31,822 bases of DNA. Origin: Verrucomicrobiota bacterium. Lineage in GTDB: Bacteria; Verrucomicrobiota; Verrucomicrobiae; Limisphaerales; UBA11358. Position 1 is the first letter of the stretch. Each line of letters opens with the position of its first letter. Both the position numbers and the translations under genes were made by a program. Positions 14,447 through 23,230 of this stretch are shown here, piece after piece. Under the pieces are notes generated by a model. The model did not search any database, was not told the DNA's origin, and worked only from the letters and a program-made list of their open reading frames with translations. Where the stretch lies: NCBI GenBank assembly GCA_014860005.1, contig JACZKP010000021.1, forward strand, positions 1 through 31,822, in the 5' to 3' direction.

Positions 14447-15718
14447 ATGAACGAACTGACTCATCCTTTGACAAATATCTCCACGACGTCTCCGCAGAAA
14501 AGCTGGCGCGCCCCAGCAATAGCCACCATGCTGGCTGCCGTCGTGATCGCCACACCTGCAAACGCGGAGATGACCAACCCGCCACCGAGCTTGATGGCCG
14601 GCAACATTGCCTTCGCCCTCGACCTCTACCAGCAACTCAAGGCTTCCGAAGGCAACCTGTTCTTTTCGCCTCACAGCTTGTCCGCCGCGCTCGCGATGAC
14701 CTACACCGGGGCGCGAGGCCAGACCGAAGAAGAAATGGCGAAGACGCTGCATTTCAATCTCCCGCCCTCGAAACTCCCGGCAGCTTTTGGCGCCCTGGAC
14801 CGGCGGTTGGCGGAAATCGGCTCCGAGAAACAGGTCGCCCTGAAAGTGGCCAACTCCTTGTGGGCACAGAGCGATTACAGCTTCACCGAATCGTTCCTCA
14901 ACCTCAACCGTCGTCACTTCGGTGCGGAGGTTGCGCTGGTGGATTTTGCGCGCCAGACGGAATCCACCCGCAGGCAGATCAATTCGTGGGTCGCCGGGAA
15001 AACCGCCGACAAGATCACAGAAGTTGTGGCCCCGGGAGTCCTGTCTCCCATGACCCGACTCGTGCTTTGCAACGCAATCTATTTCAAAGGCGACTGGGCG
15101 CGGCGATTCGATCCCAGCGCCACCAAGGAAGCAGATTTTTATGCCGCGCATCAGCGAATCGTGAAGGTTCCGCTAATGTATCAAAGGCTGAACCTCAAAG
15201 GCCGGGAGTTGAAGGACGGTCTAAGCTTGTTTGAATTGCCATATCAGGGCGGCGCCCTGTCCATGATTGTGTTGTTACCAAAGGCGAAGGATGGGCTGGG
15301 CGCACTGGAAAGTCGTTTGACGCAGGAGAACCTGGATCGCTGGCTGGCCGAACTTGCGCAGTCACGCGAGGCGAAGGCGCAGGTGTTTCTGCCGCGTTTC
15401 AAGCTCTCGTCCCTTTTCGCACTGGAGAAGACTCTTGCCGAAATGGGCATGGCCTCGGCGTTTGGGGCCGGGGCCGATTTCTCGGGGATGACCGGCAAGC
15501 GCGACCTGGCGATCTCGGCAGTTGCTCACCAAGCCGTGGTGGAAGTGAATGAGCAAGGCACGGAAGCCGCGGCTGCCACGGCGGTATTCGTGGAACGCAC
15601 CAGCATTTCGCCTATGCAGGTGTTCCGCGCCGATCATCCGTTCATGTTCCTGATTCGGGAAAACCAGACTGGCAGCATGCTGTTCCTCGGTCGTGTCATG
15701 GACCCAAGGAAGTCATGA
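14447..15718 (+). CDS. Secreted serpin with inhibitory-type hinge
   Basis: A 423-residue protein. The first 40 residues contain a signal peptide with a long n-region (WRAPAIATMLAAVVIATPAN, A). The serpin fold is complete: NLFFSPHSLSAALAMTYTGA, VANSLWAQ, INSWVAGKTADKI, LVLCNAIYFKGDWARRFDP, and FRADHPFMFLIRENQTGSML near the end. The reactive-centre hinge from about residue 369 reads EQGTEAAAATAV; small residues from P15 to P9 are what inhibitory serpins need. Counting from the hinge puts P1 at Thr385 or Arg384 (sequence VERTSIS), so a trypsin-like target is possible. Bacterial serpins are sporadic and usually protect the cell envelope from foreign or own proteases. Confidence 0.95.
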   Translation: MNELTHPLTNISTTSPQKSWRAPAIATMLAAVVIATPANAEMTNPPPSLMAGNIAFALDLYQQLKASEGNLFFSPHSLSAALAMTYTGARGQTEEEMAKTLHFNLPPSKLPAAFGALDRRLAEIGSEKQVALKVANSLWAQSDYSFTESFLNLNRRHFGAEVALVDFARQTESTRRQINSWVAGKTADKITEVVAPGVLSPMTRLVLCNAIYFKGDWARRFDPSATKEADFYAAHQRIVKVPLMYQRLNLKGRELKDGLSLFELPYQGGALSMIVLLPKAKDGLGALESRLTQENLDRWLAELAQSREAKAQVFLPRFKLSSLFALEKTLAEMGMASAFGAGADFSGMTGKRDLAISAVAHQAVVEVNEQGTEAAAATAVFVERTSISPMQVFRADHPFMFLIRENQTGSMLFLGRVMDPRKS

Positions 15719-15769
15719 AGCAACCGCCGGTGCAAACCGGGACTTGAAGAATCTGCTTGTTGGGGCAAG

Positions 15770-15798
15770 ATTCGCGCACTGCCGAACCATGCGCGAAT
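15770..15798. repeat. Perfect 9-bp inverted repeat between serpin and DUF5069 genes
   Basis: ATTCGCGCA (15770-15778) and TGCGCGAAT (15790-15798) form a perfect 9-bp stem with an 11-base loop. It sits 51 bp after the serpin stop and 31 bp before the next start. No T-run follows, so it could be an operator, a weak terminator or an mRNA 3-prime-end stabiliser. Confidence 0.45.
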
Positions 15799-15829
15799 GT
15801 GCGGGAAGCAGGATCAATACAGAAACTCT

Positions 15830-16279
15830 ATGGCTAGCAAGACACCTGATTTGACCAAACAACCTCCGCGCAGCGCACGCGTGCGGCTCGGCGGTTACGT
15901 GATTCTGCCACGCATGCTCGACAAGGGCCGTGCATCACTGGCTGGCAAGAATGGCGATTACAACTACGCCTGTCCAATGGACCAGCGTTTCCTGGAATAC
16001 GCCGGCATTGACCCCAAGGCGCTCAAAAAGCAACTAGCCGCCGGCAAGAGCGACAGCGAAATCCTCGCTTGGGTCACCGCGCACGCCAAACCCAAGCGCA
16101 CCGCGTCTGAAATCGCGGCGTGGTCCGCGTGGCAGGAACAACGCGCACCGGACAATCCAGAGGGTCGTGCCTATTTCAACGAGGTCCATTCGCAGGTCGC
16201 ACCCGAGCGCACAGATATCGTCACGTGGTTTGACCTGTTGGATCTTGATGATTTCGTGAGCTTCGGCGGGAAGGCATGA
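15830..16279 (+). CDS. DUF5069 domain protein
   Basis: A 149-residue soluble protein. The N-terminus has DLTKQPPRSARVRLGGYVIL and PRMLDKGRASLAGKNGDYNY, the opening I associate with DUF5069, a family common in Verrucomicrobia and Planctomycetes with unknown function. The body holds SEILAWVTAHAKPKRTASEI and ends VTWFDLLDLDDFVSFGGKA. No signal peptide or membrane helix is visible. The ATG at 15830 is chosen because the residues before it do not look like the family; an in-frame upstream ATG at 15797 lies in the hairpin region. It is convergent with the greA gene across a 221-bp gap. Confidence 0.75.
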   Translation: MASKTPDLTKQPPRSARVRLGGYVILPRMLDKGRASLAGKNGDYNYACPMDQRFLEYAGIDPKALKKQLAAGKSDSEILAWVTAHAKPKRTASEIAAWSAWQEQRAPDNPEGRAYFNEVHSQVAPERTDIVTWFDLLDLDDFVSFGGKA

Positions 16280-16500
16280 CTGGATTCCTGCAACGACAAG
16301 ATTTGATCTTGATTCCGGCGTTGGGAATTTGTGAGGAAAAAGGTAACCGCAGTTGGACTTGGATTCTACCGGCGCGGCGAACCCGCAGGCAATTTTCCGG
16401 CCACCTCCATAAACTCAATGGCCGCGGAGGTTCCCGCAAAAGTCGCCCGGCCAGCGCTTTTCCCTGTTCCTTTGCTTCAACCTTGTGTGGGTAACCGTGC

Positions 16501-18456
16501 TCAAGCCTGGACTGGATTCTCCCCGTTGACTTCGGCCGGCCGCGGCGTCTCCGTGACCGGTGTCTCTGCGGTTGGCGCATCAGGGGCCGCAGTTTCTGGA
16601 GGTGGTGTTTCCGCAACCAGCGGTGGTGCCGTCGGCGCGGTCGTTATGTAGGGTTCAATCCGGTCAATGCGATGCCGGTGTTGCGCGCCGTGCAGTTCAA
16701 ACTCGACCACTTCGCCGACACTGCGGTTGAGCAGCGCCTGACCCACGGGGGTGAGATAACTGATGATGTTCTTGTCCGCGTCAAAGTCCCACGCGCCGAG
16801 AATGGTGAAGGTTTCGACCTGGTTGGCCTCCAGGTCAAAGGCGGTCACAATCGTGCCGATGCTCACCACGTCGGTGCGTGCATTCGCAAAGTCGTTCCCG
16901 CGCGCCCGGGAGAGCAGAACTTCCAGTTCGGCCTTCCGTTTCTTGAGGATGCCCTGCATTTCCTTGGCGGCCTTAAACTCGTGATTCTCGCTCAAGTCGC
17001 CATAGCTGCGGGCGATGGCGATTTCCTTTGAATTGGCCGGGATTTTTTTGTCCACCAGTTCGCGATATTCGCTGTTCCGGCGTTCCAGGCTGTCCCACGA
17101 CACCACGAGGGTGGCTTCCTGCTTGGTCTGTTCGCCGGTAACGAGCGACTGCACGGCTGGATGACTCTTGACCAGACGTGCCAGCAGTGAGCGCTTGTCC
17201 ATGTCGTCAAACACCGAGGAAAGTTGCAGCGTGCGAGTCAGGTCTTTGATGACATCCAAGTCAGCCGCCGCCGTCAGGTCAACCAGCAGTGCCTGATCGT
17301 CCACCACGAATTCACGCAGGCGGTTGGAGCGTTTCTCGTTGAACTGGTCGCGCTCCATCGCAGTGAGCATGGCGCGGAATACTTCCGGGCCCAGAATATC
17401 GGCAAAGGCGTCGCTCCGATCCTTGCCCAGCCAGAGCAGCAGATCGCTGCTGGCGCTGTGCTGGCTGATCAACCGGGCCAGCGTTTCCTTGAGTTCGGCG
17501 GTCTTGCCCTCCTGCGTCAGCAGGTTGGCAAATTCCCGGCACAGCTTGGCGGAAACCGCATTGAGCGCCCCACGCACCGCCTCGGTCCAGTGCTCCGGAT
17601 TCGCCGCCTTGAAAGATTCCAGCGCACGCCGATGTTTGGCTGCTGGCAGCATTTCCATCAAGGACGCGAATTTGGCGTCGGACGACCAGAGGATCGCGGC
17701 TGTGATCTCACCTTCGACCGGCGGCAGACCCGCCGCAGTGCGCAGGTCGTCCCGGACAAAAATTGCCTCCAACGCCACCGCCGGCTGCGTGCGCTGATGG
17801 GTGGCAATCTCGGCGTTCAGCGCCGGGATGATTTCGTTGGCGGCGGCTTGCTTATCGGCGAGGTCCTCGCTGTTCTTGACCACCTCGGTGGCCACCGCGA
17901 CCCGTGCTTTCAGCCCTTTCGCCGCTCGGAATTCGCCCAGCAACCGGTCCTGCAACGATACTTCCTCCACTTGATACAGGACGGGTTCGGTCTTCTTGAG
18001 TGGAACCTGGAAATGGCCGTCCTTCTTCATCTCGCGCTTGGCGGTTTCCCACCACTTCTTCCAGTCGTCGCGGATGACATCCGGCACCAGCACCTGCTGA
18101 ATCTGGTCCGCCGTCGCCCTGCCGCCATAGCTGTTGAGCACCAGCTTGATGAGATCGAGATGATTCAACGCAGCCATCTGGCGCAAGCCCTCGAGATCGC
18201 CGGCTTTGCGCGCCAGCACGTGATCCTTGGGAATGGGTCTGAGCGATTCGGCGGCAAATGCCAGGTCCATCGTGTGGCCGGGTTTGTTGGGGAAATCAAT
18301 GGTGAACCGCGCGAACACCGTGTCCACCGTCTTGATCCGGCCGAAGCCCCAACTGCGATGCATGCAGTACCCGCTCGTCGTCAAATGAATCAACGGTTCG
18401 ATGTGTCGGCCTTCGATCTTTCCGGCCACCGCGATTTTCTCAAATTCTTCTCTCAT
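16501..18456 (-). CDS. greA: Long GreA-type transcription elongation factor
   Basis: A 651-residue protein, about four times the length of E. coli GreA (158). Residues about 1-430 are an extra helical domain (YCMHRSWGFGRIKTVDTVFA near the start). From about residue 440 comes a GreA coiled coil with the conserved acidic tip, IARSYGDLSENHEFKAAKEM (Asp and Glu that bring Mg to the RNA polymerase active site), then the FKBP-like C-terminal domain (VVSIGTIVTAFDLEA; YLTPVGQALLNRSVGEVVEF). A Pro/Thr/Ala-rich tail ends it. Extended GreA is known in Chlamydiae and Verrucomicrobia. It rescues backtracked RNA polymerase by stimulating RNA cleavage. Divergent from rsmB. Confidence 0.9.
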   Translation of the reverse strand: MREEFEKIAVAGKIEGRHIEPLIHLTTSGYCMHRSWGFGRIKTVDTVFARFTIDFPNKPGHTMDLAFAAESLRPIPKDHVLARKAGDLEGLRQMAALNHLDLIKLVLNSYGGRATADQIQQVLVPDVIRDDWKKWWETAKREMKKDGHFQVPLKKTEPVLYQVEEVSLQDRLLGEFRAAKGLKARVAVATEVVKNSEDLADKQAAANEIIPALNAEIATHQRTQPAVALEAIFVRDDLRTAAGLPPVEGEITAAILWSSDAKFASLMEMLPAAKHRRALESFKAANPEHWTEAVRGALNAVSAKLCREFANLLTQEGKTAELKETLARLISQHSASSDLLLWLGKDRSDAFADILGPEVFRAMLTAMERDQFNEKRSNRLREFVVDDQALLVDLTAAADLDVIKDLTRTLQLSSVFDDMDKRSLLARLVKSHPAVQSLVTGEQTKQEATLVVSWDSLERRNSEYRELVDKKIPANSKEIAIARSYGDLSENHEFKAAKEMQGILKKRKAELEVLLSRARGNDFANARTDVVSIGTIVTAFDLEANQVETFTILGAWDFDADKNIISYLTPVGQALLNRSVGEVVEFELHGAQHRHRIDRIEPYITTAPTAPPLVAETPPPETAAPDAPTAETPVTETPRPAEVNGENPVQA

Positions 18457-18508
18457 AAAAATCCGTTAATTCTCGCGTCCATTCAGCAGCATGGCATGAT
18501 TAAACTCA

Positions 18509-19852
18509 GTGAGCGGTCAAAATCCAAGACAAATTGCGGCACGCGTCCTGCAATGCCGGCGCAACGGCCACGAATTCATCGAAAATCTGCTGGAAAACGC
18601 GCTTGGGGTCAGGTTTAGCTCCGCTGACCGCGGTTTGTGCCAGGAGCTGACCTACGGGGTCGTCCGCTGGCAGGCCACGCTCGACTGGCTGATCGCCCGC
18701 AAGACCCAGGGCCGCACTCAGAAAGCTGCTTTGCAGGATTTATTGCGGCTCGGTCTTTATCAGATTTTCTGGCTCGACCGAATCCCGGAGCACGCCGCCG
18801 TTCACGAGACGGTCGAGATGGCCAAGCAAGCTGGGTTTGGCCCGCAAGCTGGATTCGTGAACGCGGTTCTGCGCGGCTACCTGCGCGAGTTGGAGATCAC
18901 CAGAGGGTTGCTGGCGGAACTCAAAGCCACTCAGCCGGCGCTGGGATATTCCCACCCGGAATGGCTTGTGGAGCGTTGGCGGCAGCGGTGGGATGACGAG
19001 CGCACGCGGCAATTGCTCGAGTGGAACAATTCCCCGCCGGCAACCTGCGCCCGCGTCAACACGCTCAAGACTGACGCCGGTAAATTGGTGGAGCAATGGC
19101 GCACGGAAAATGTGGACTATGACTTCATCCGCCGCGACTGGTGCGAAGAAAATCTGGCCTTCGCGTTAAAGTCACATCCGCCCTTGACGCGCTTGCCAAG
19201 CTTCCAGCAGGGTGGATTTTATATTCAAGACCCCGGCACGTTGCTCGCCGTGCAGGAACTCGATCCCCAGCCGGGTGAATTGATTCTAGACGCGTGCGCC
19301 GCGCCCGGCGGCAAGACCACCTACCTCGCGCAGCGGTTACGCAACGAGGGCCACATTGTGGCAGCCGACGTTTCGGCGGAGCGGTTGAACCTGGTTCACG
19401 AAAACTGCGCGCGACTGGGCGTCACGTGCGTTGAAACGGTCCTGCTTGAGAATGAAATCGGCCCCGCGGCGCATCCTGCGGGAGAAGCAGCCCCGACACC
19501 AACGGCCCGGCCGGCGAAACATCTGCACTTTGACAAAATCCTCCTGGACGCGCCCTGCTCCAATACCGGCGTCATGCGGCGGCGCGTGGACCTGCGCTGG
19601 CGCATCCGGCCCGAGGAGATCGAACGTCTCCGCGCCACGCAACGGAAGCTGCTTGACCAGACTGCCGCCCTGTTGAAACCCGGCGGTGTGCTGGTTTACA
19701 GCACCTGCAGTCTGGAGCCGGAGGAAAATGGCGGCGTGGTGACCCAATTCCTCCAGGAACAAGGCGCGTTCAAACTGGAGCGGCAGCGTGAATTGCTGCC
19801 GTTCACCGACGGCGTGGATGGAGCGTTCGTCGCAAGATTGCGGAGAACCTGA
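18509..19852 (+). CDS. rsmB: 16S rRNA (cytosine-967-C5)-methyltransferase
   Basis: A 447-residue enzyme starting at GTG 18509. An N-terminal NusB-like RNA-binding domain (about 5-140; QIAARVLQCRRNGHEFIENL, LCQELTYGVVRWQATLDWLI) is followed by a SAM-dependent methyltransferase domain. Motif I is LDACAAPGGKTTYLAQRL, motif IV is LLDAPCSNTGVMRRRVDLRW and motif VI is VYSTCSLEPEEN, with the two catalytic cysteines in the DAPC and STC motifs. It methylates C967 of 16S rRNA. An insert rich in Pro/Ala (about residue 320) between motifs is a minor peculiarity. 52 bp separate it from the divergent greA gene, so the promoters share a short region. Confidence 0.95.
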   Translation: MSGQNPRQIAARVLQCRRNGHEFIENLLENALGVRFSSADRGLCQELTYGVVRWQATLDWLIARKTQGRTQKAALQDLLRLGLYQIFWLDRIPEHAAVHETVEMAKQAGFGPQAGFVNAVLRGYLRELEITRGLLAELKATQPALGYSHPEWLVERWRQRWDDERTRQLLEWNNSPPATCARVNTLKTDAGKLVEQWRTENVDYDFIRRDWCEENLAFALKSHPPLTRLPSFQQGGFYIQDPGTLLAVQELDPQPGELILDACAAPGGKTTYLAQRLRNEGHIVAADVSAERLNLVHENCARLGVTCVETVLLENEIGPAAHPAGEAAPTPTARPAKHLHFDKILLDAPCSNTGVMRRRVDLRWRIRPEEIERLRATQRKLLDQTAALLKPGGVLVYSTCSLEPEENGGVVTQFLQEQGAFKLERQRELLPFTDGVDGAFVARLRRT

Positions 19853-19947
19853 AGCGCGGGCGGCGAAAATCCCCACTGCCGAGTAATGGAATGGTGCTCA
19901 ACCCGTCAGAATGCCCGGCAGGTTCAGCCAACGGCGGCCCGGGCGTA

Positions 19948-20451
19948 TCAGAACTCTCGAATTTCCGGCCACAAAGCTTCCAAGTCCGAGTCATCCAGGG
20001 CCAGGCGCTTGATGTGTTCGCGTCCGCCCAGACGAATGGCGCGCTTAAGCCACCCTCGGGCTTCGTCCAGTTGCCGCAACTGGCAGGCGTAACACGAAAG
20101 ATTGTATGGAATCAATGACTCCTCCGGGAATTTCGCCGCCGCCGGTTTGAGCGCGCTCCACGCTTTTTCCAATCCACCGTCCGGCACTCGGCGCAATGCG
20201 TAGGCTTGGTGCAGCCAGCCCGACGCACGTTCCGGCGCGCGCTGGATCAATTTGCGCGCCACCTCCAGCGCGGCGTCCCACCGCCGTTCCGTGGCAAGGA
20301 TATCCCAACGCAGTTCGAGCACGTCGGGATGCCGCTGCTGCCCGGGGGCAATCAAATCCAGTTCTGCCTGGGCATCCGCGCGCAAGCCCAGACCCAGCCA
20401 CCCAAGGGCGGCGCTGAAGTGGTGCGAATCCGGTGGTGCGAGTGGTTGCAT
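19948..20451 (-). CDS. TPR-repeat protein of unknown function
   Basis: A 167-residue protein from ATG 20451 (a GTG at 20475 in frame is possible). It is all-helical with tetratricopeptide-like repeats: FSAALGWLGLGLRADAQAEL, LRWDILATERRWDAALEVAR, GWLHQAYALRRVPDGGLEKA and YNLSCYACQLRQLDEARGWL. No signal peptide. Proteins of this size and pattern are frequent in Verrucomicrobia and Planctomycetes and probably mediate protein-protein contacts. It is convergent with rsmB and divergent from the second oxidoreductase gene, so it has no operon partner that hints at its role. Confidence 0.75.
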   Translation of the reverse strand: MQPLAPPDSHHFSAALGWLGLGLRADAQAELDLIAPGQQRHPDVLELRWDILATERRWDAALEVARKLIQRAPERASGWLHQAYALRRVPDGGLEKAWSALKPAAAKFPEESLIPYNLSCYACQLRQLDEARGWLKRAIRLGGREHIKRLALDDSDLEALWPEIREF

Positions 20452-20738
20452 CGTTTGCCGGGGGAAGAATCCCACAATCTCAATGTTCCCTCAACTACCG
20501 GCAGTCGAAATTATGACCGTGCAAAGGCTGCGTGTTTTGCCAAGGCAAATGAAGTGCCGGAATGACGATGCTCCGCCGCACCTTCGCGCGCCGATTGGTT
20601 GAAGAGCAGCAAACGATGGCGATGCTCAAAACCTTCAACGAAGTGGACAAGTCCGCCGTCCAGGCTTTGCGCAAAGAACAGGCGAATCTGCGCACGCAGT
20701 GGTTGCGCCGGGCGCGGCGAGTGGTTAATACTCTCGCC

Positions 20739-22127
20739 ATGAAAATTTCGCCTGCCACTTTTTCGTCCGGCGCGAGCTTCAACCTGAGCCGCCGCCGTTT
20801 TCTTCAAGGCCTGTCCGCGACGCTCGCGTTGTCCGCGCTGGGCGCCCGTGGGCTTGACCTCATCCATGGCAAGCCCCGGCGCGTCGGCTTGATCGGCGCC
20901 GGCTGGTACGGCAAGAGCGATCTCTGGCGGCTCGTGCAGGTCGCGCCCGTGGAAATCGTGGGCATCTGCGATCCGGATAAGAACATGCTGGCCGGGGCGG
21001 TGGAGATCGCCAGCCAGCGCCAGAAATCGAAGAAGCGTCCGCCGACATACAGCGATTACCGCGAATTGCTCAAGCAACAACAGTGCGACATCGTCGTGAT
21101 CGGTTCACCCGATCACTGGCACGCCTTGCAGGCGATTGCCGCGGTCGAGGCCGGCGCGGACGTTTATTGCCAGAAGCCCATCAGCGTGGACGTGCGCGAA
21201 GGCGAGGCGATGCTGGACGCGGCGCGCAAACACAAGCGCGTGGTGCAGATTGGGACGCAACGCAAGAGCACGCCGCATCTCATTGACGCGAAGAAGCAGA
21301 TCATTGACGCGGGCCTCCTCGGCAAGATCGGTCACGTGGAGATGTGCTGCTATTTCCACATGCGCGCGAACGGCAATCCGCCGCTTGAGCCCGTGCCGGA
21401 TCATCTCGATTACGAAATGTGGACCGGGCCGGCGCCGCTGCGGCCTTACGATGGCTCGCCGCATCGGCGTTGGTGGCGCACGTTCATGGAATACGGCAAT
21501 GGCATCATGGGCGACATGTGCGTGCATACCCTCGACACGGTGCGCTGGATGCTCGGTCTCGGCTGGCCCAAACGCATCACGTCGGCGGGCGGCATCTACG
21601 TGCAGAAGGCCGGCAAGTCCAACATCGCGGACACGCAGGCGGCCACGTTTGAATTCGATAACTTCAACGCCGTGTGGCAGCATCGCACTTGGGGCACATC
21701 ACCCGATCCGGATTACCCGTGGGCATGGTTCATCTACGGCGAGAAAGGCACGCTCAAGGCCAGCACCATGCGCGCGGACTTCATCCCGCACGACCGGAAT
21801 GCGAAGCCCATCCGTTTCGAGTGTCATTACGAACGCGAACAGTATCCCGAAGACGTCACGGAAAAAGACAACGAACTGAACGCCGCACCCGCCACGCGCC
21901 GGCACATGCTAGATTTCCTGGACGCCATCGAAAAGCGCGGACGCCCGGTTGCGGATATCGAAGATGGCCACATTTCCACCGCCAGTTGCATTCTTGCGAA
22001 TGTCGCCATGGAAACCGGTCGGCCTGTGATTTACGACCCGAAGAAGCGCGTCGTCGTAGGCGACCGCCAAGCCACGAAGCTGTTGCGCCGGCCGTACCGC
22101 GCCCCGTGGCGTCATCCGGGTGCGTGA
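20739..22127 (+). CDS. Tat-exported Gfo/Idh/MocA family oxidoreductase (2)
   Basis: A 462-residue protein from ATG 20739. The N-terminus carries a Tat signal (FNLSRRRFLQGLSATLALSA). The Rossmann motif is VGLIGAGWYGKSDLWRLVQV, and QKPISVDVREGEAMLDAARK replaces the usual EKP with QKP. The C-terminal domain has GNGIMGDMCVHTLDTVRWML, with the Asp/His pair near the active site. Within this window it is a distant paralogue of 7862-9208, not a recent duplicate. Substrate unknown. The frame stays open upstream to 20562, but the Tat signal marks the start. The 287 bp before it hold no other recognisable gene. Confidence 0.9.
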   Translation: MKISPATFSSGASFNLSRRRFLQGLSATLALSALGARGLDLIHGKPRRVGLIGAGWYGKSDLWRLVQVAPVEIVGICDPDKNMLAGAVEIASQRQKSKKRPPTYSDYRELLKQQQCDIVVIGSPDHWHALQAIAAVEAGADVYCQKPISVDVREGEAMLDAARKHKRVVQIGTQRKSTPHLIDAKKQIIDAGLLGKIGHVEMCCYFHMRANGNPPLEPVPDHLDYEMWTGPAPLRPYDGSPHRRWWRTFMEYGNGIMGDMCVHTLDTVRWMLGLGWPKRITSAGGIYVQKAGKSNIADTQAATFEFDNFNAVWQHRTWGTSPDPDYPWAWFIYGEKGTLKASTMRADFIPHDRNAKPIRFECHYEREQYPEDVTEKDNELNAAPATRRHMLDFLDAIEKRGRPVADIEDGHISTASCILANVAMETGRPVIYDPKKRVVVGDRQATKLLRRPYRAPWRHPGA

Positions 22128-22223
22128 GCGGAGTTGAGAGACGCGCCTCTGCCAGGCGGATGGCGAATTCAGGATTGTGCCGGGCGCGTCGGTCGGCGAG
22201 CTTGCTGTCGCACCAATGCGCTC

Positions 22224-22778
22224 ATGAAAACTCGATTACTGAACTTATCGTCCTGTCTCCTCGCTCTGGTGATTGCCTTGGGAACGGCTTTCGGCCAGTT
22301 GACTGCCGATCAACCTTCGCTTGATCCGCGATTGGAGCCGTTGCGCCATTTGCTTGGGAAGACCTACCGCGGAGAATTCGCAAATTCCACGACGAACCAG
22401 CCGGTTGTGGACGTGGTTCGCTGGGAGCGGGCCTTGAACGGGAAGGCGGTTCGCGCAGTACATTCCATCAACGACGGCGCTTACGGCGGCGAATCCATCG
22501 TGATGTGGGACGAGAAGAAGCAGGCCGTCGGCTATCACTACTTCACCACCGCGGGCTTCTACACGACCGGGACAATGACCTTCCAGGACAGCAAAATCCT
22601 GACGCATGAAGTGGTCACGGGCAGCGCCGGCGGCGTCACCGAAGTACGGGGCACGTCCGAAGTGCGGCCCGATGGCACCCTTCACGTCAAAACAGAGCAC
22701 CTCAAGGAAGGCCAGTGGCGGCCGGGTCGCGAGGCGAATTACCGGGAGGATTCCATGGCCAAGGTGATTTTCAGATGA
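22224..22778 (+). CDS. Exported small beta-barrel-like hypothetical protein
   Basis: A 184-residue protein from ATG 22224. The N-terminus MKTRLLNLSSCLLALVIALG with TAFGQ is a Sec signal. The rest is rich in beta-strand patterns: LLGKTYRGEFANSTT, VRWERALNGKAVRAVHSIND, GGESIVMWDEKKQAVGYHYF, and FYTTGTMTFQDSKILTHEVV. This resembles the DUF1579/nitrobindin-like calycin group, which folds as a beta-barrel and often binds small ligands or heme; I cannot see a heme-ligand motif. 96 bp downstream of the oxidoreductase gene, so they may be co-expressed. Confidence 0.6.
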   Translation: MKTRLLNLSSCLLALVIALGTAFGQLTADQPSLDPRLEPLRHLLGKTYRGEFANSTTNQPVVDVVRWERALNGKAVRAVHSINDGAYGGESIVMWDEKKQAVGYHYFTTAGFYTTGTMTFQDSKILTHEVVTGSAGGVTEVRGTSEVRPDGTLHVKTEHLKEGQWRPGREANYREDSMAKVIFR

Positions 22779-23230
22779 TCAGCCAATCGGTTCTTTCAGT
22801 CCTCTTCAGGTGTTGAGTTGAAACGAGGTCGGCTCACGGTCGCGTAGAGCAAAGCACCTTTTCGACCGTGTGCGGAAATCATTCTGCAAAACCGAAACTC
22901 AATCCTGATTCGTTCCGGTTGGCTTCAGCGGGAGTTTCTGAATTCCAGTGCTTACGGCACACCGGGCGTCGTGGTTTAATGAATTTCCAATGACGCCCGT
23001 TCGGTTTGTTCCCCAATGATTTCGTTTCAGCTTGATAGGCGGCTTGACTGACTCCCTTCCTGACGGAAAGATTGACTCATGAAATCCCTCAGCGGCCCTC
23101 ATGGGTGTTCTGTTGCCTGCAATCGCGTCGTGGAGCGACGCTTTGCCCAATTGCCCTGCGTGGTTCCTCCCGCTGATGCCACCCAACCATACTGATAAGC
23201 AATGAGCCTCCACTACAAAAACTAAAATCC
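22779..23230. other. Intergenic stretch with one hairpin and no gene
   Basis: These 452 bp contain no frame that looks coding on either strand, apart from a short possible remnant around 22905-22990 I could not identify. The one clear structure is the inverted repeat at 22963-22999, listed separately. The AT-richer end leads into the start of the fibre gene at 23231, so a promoter is expected here, but I see no consensus I would defend. Confidence 0.6.
22963..22999. repeat. 8-bp inverted repeat hairpin (REP- or terminator-like)
   Basis: CGGGCGTC (22963-22970) pairs with GACGCCCG (22992-22999) around a 21-base loop whose core, TTTAATGAATTT, is AT-rich and flanked by TGG/CCA that extend the pairing. 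It lies 185 bp after the small beta-barrel gene. The sequence after it (ttcggtttgttc) is only mildly T-rich, so a terminator is possible but not clear; a dispersed REP-like element is the alternative. Confidence 0.4.

Noticed and set aside
16297..16311. CAAGAT-TTG-ATCTTG palindrome after the DUF5069 gene
   Set aside because: Three-base loop, short AT-rich stem and no T-run; expected by chance.
17224..18618. 464-codon forward frame opposite greA
   Set aside because: Antisense shadow; the reverse strand holds clear GreA motifs and the 3-prime end runs into rsmB.
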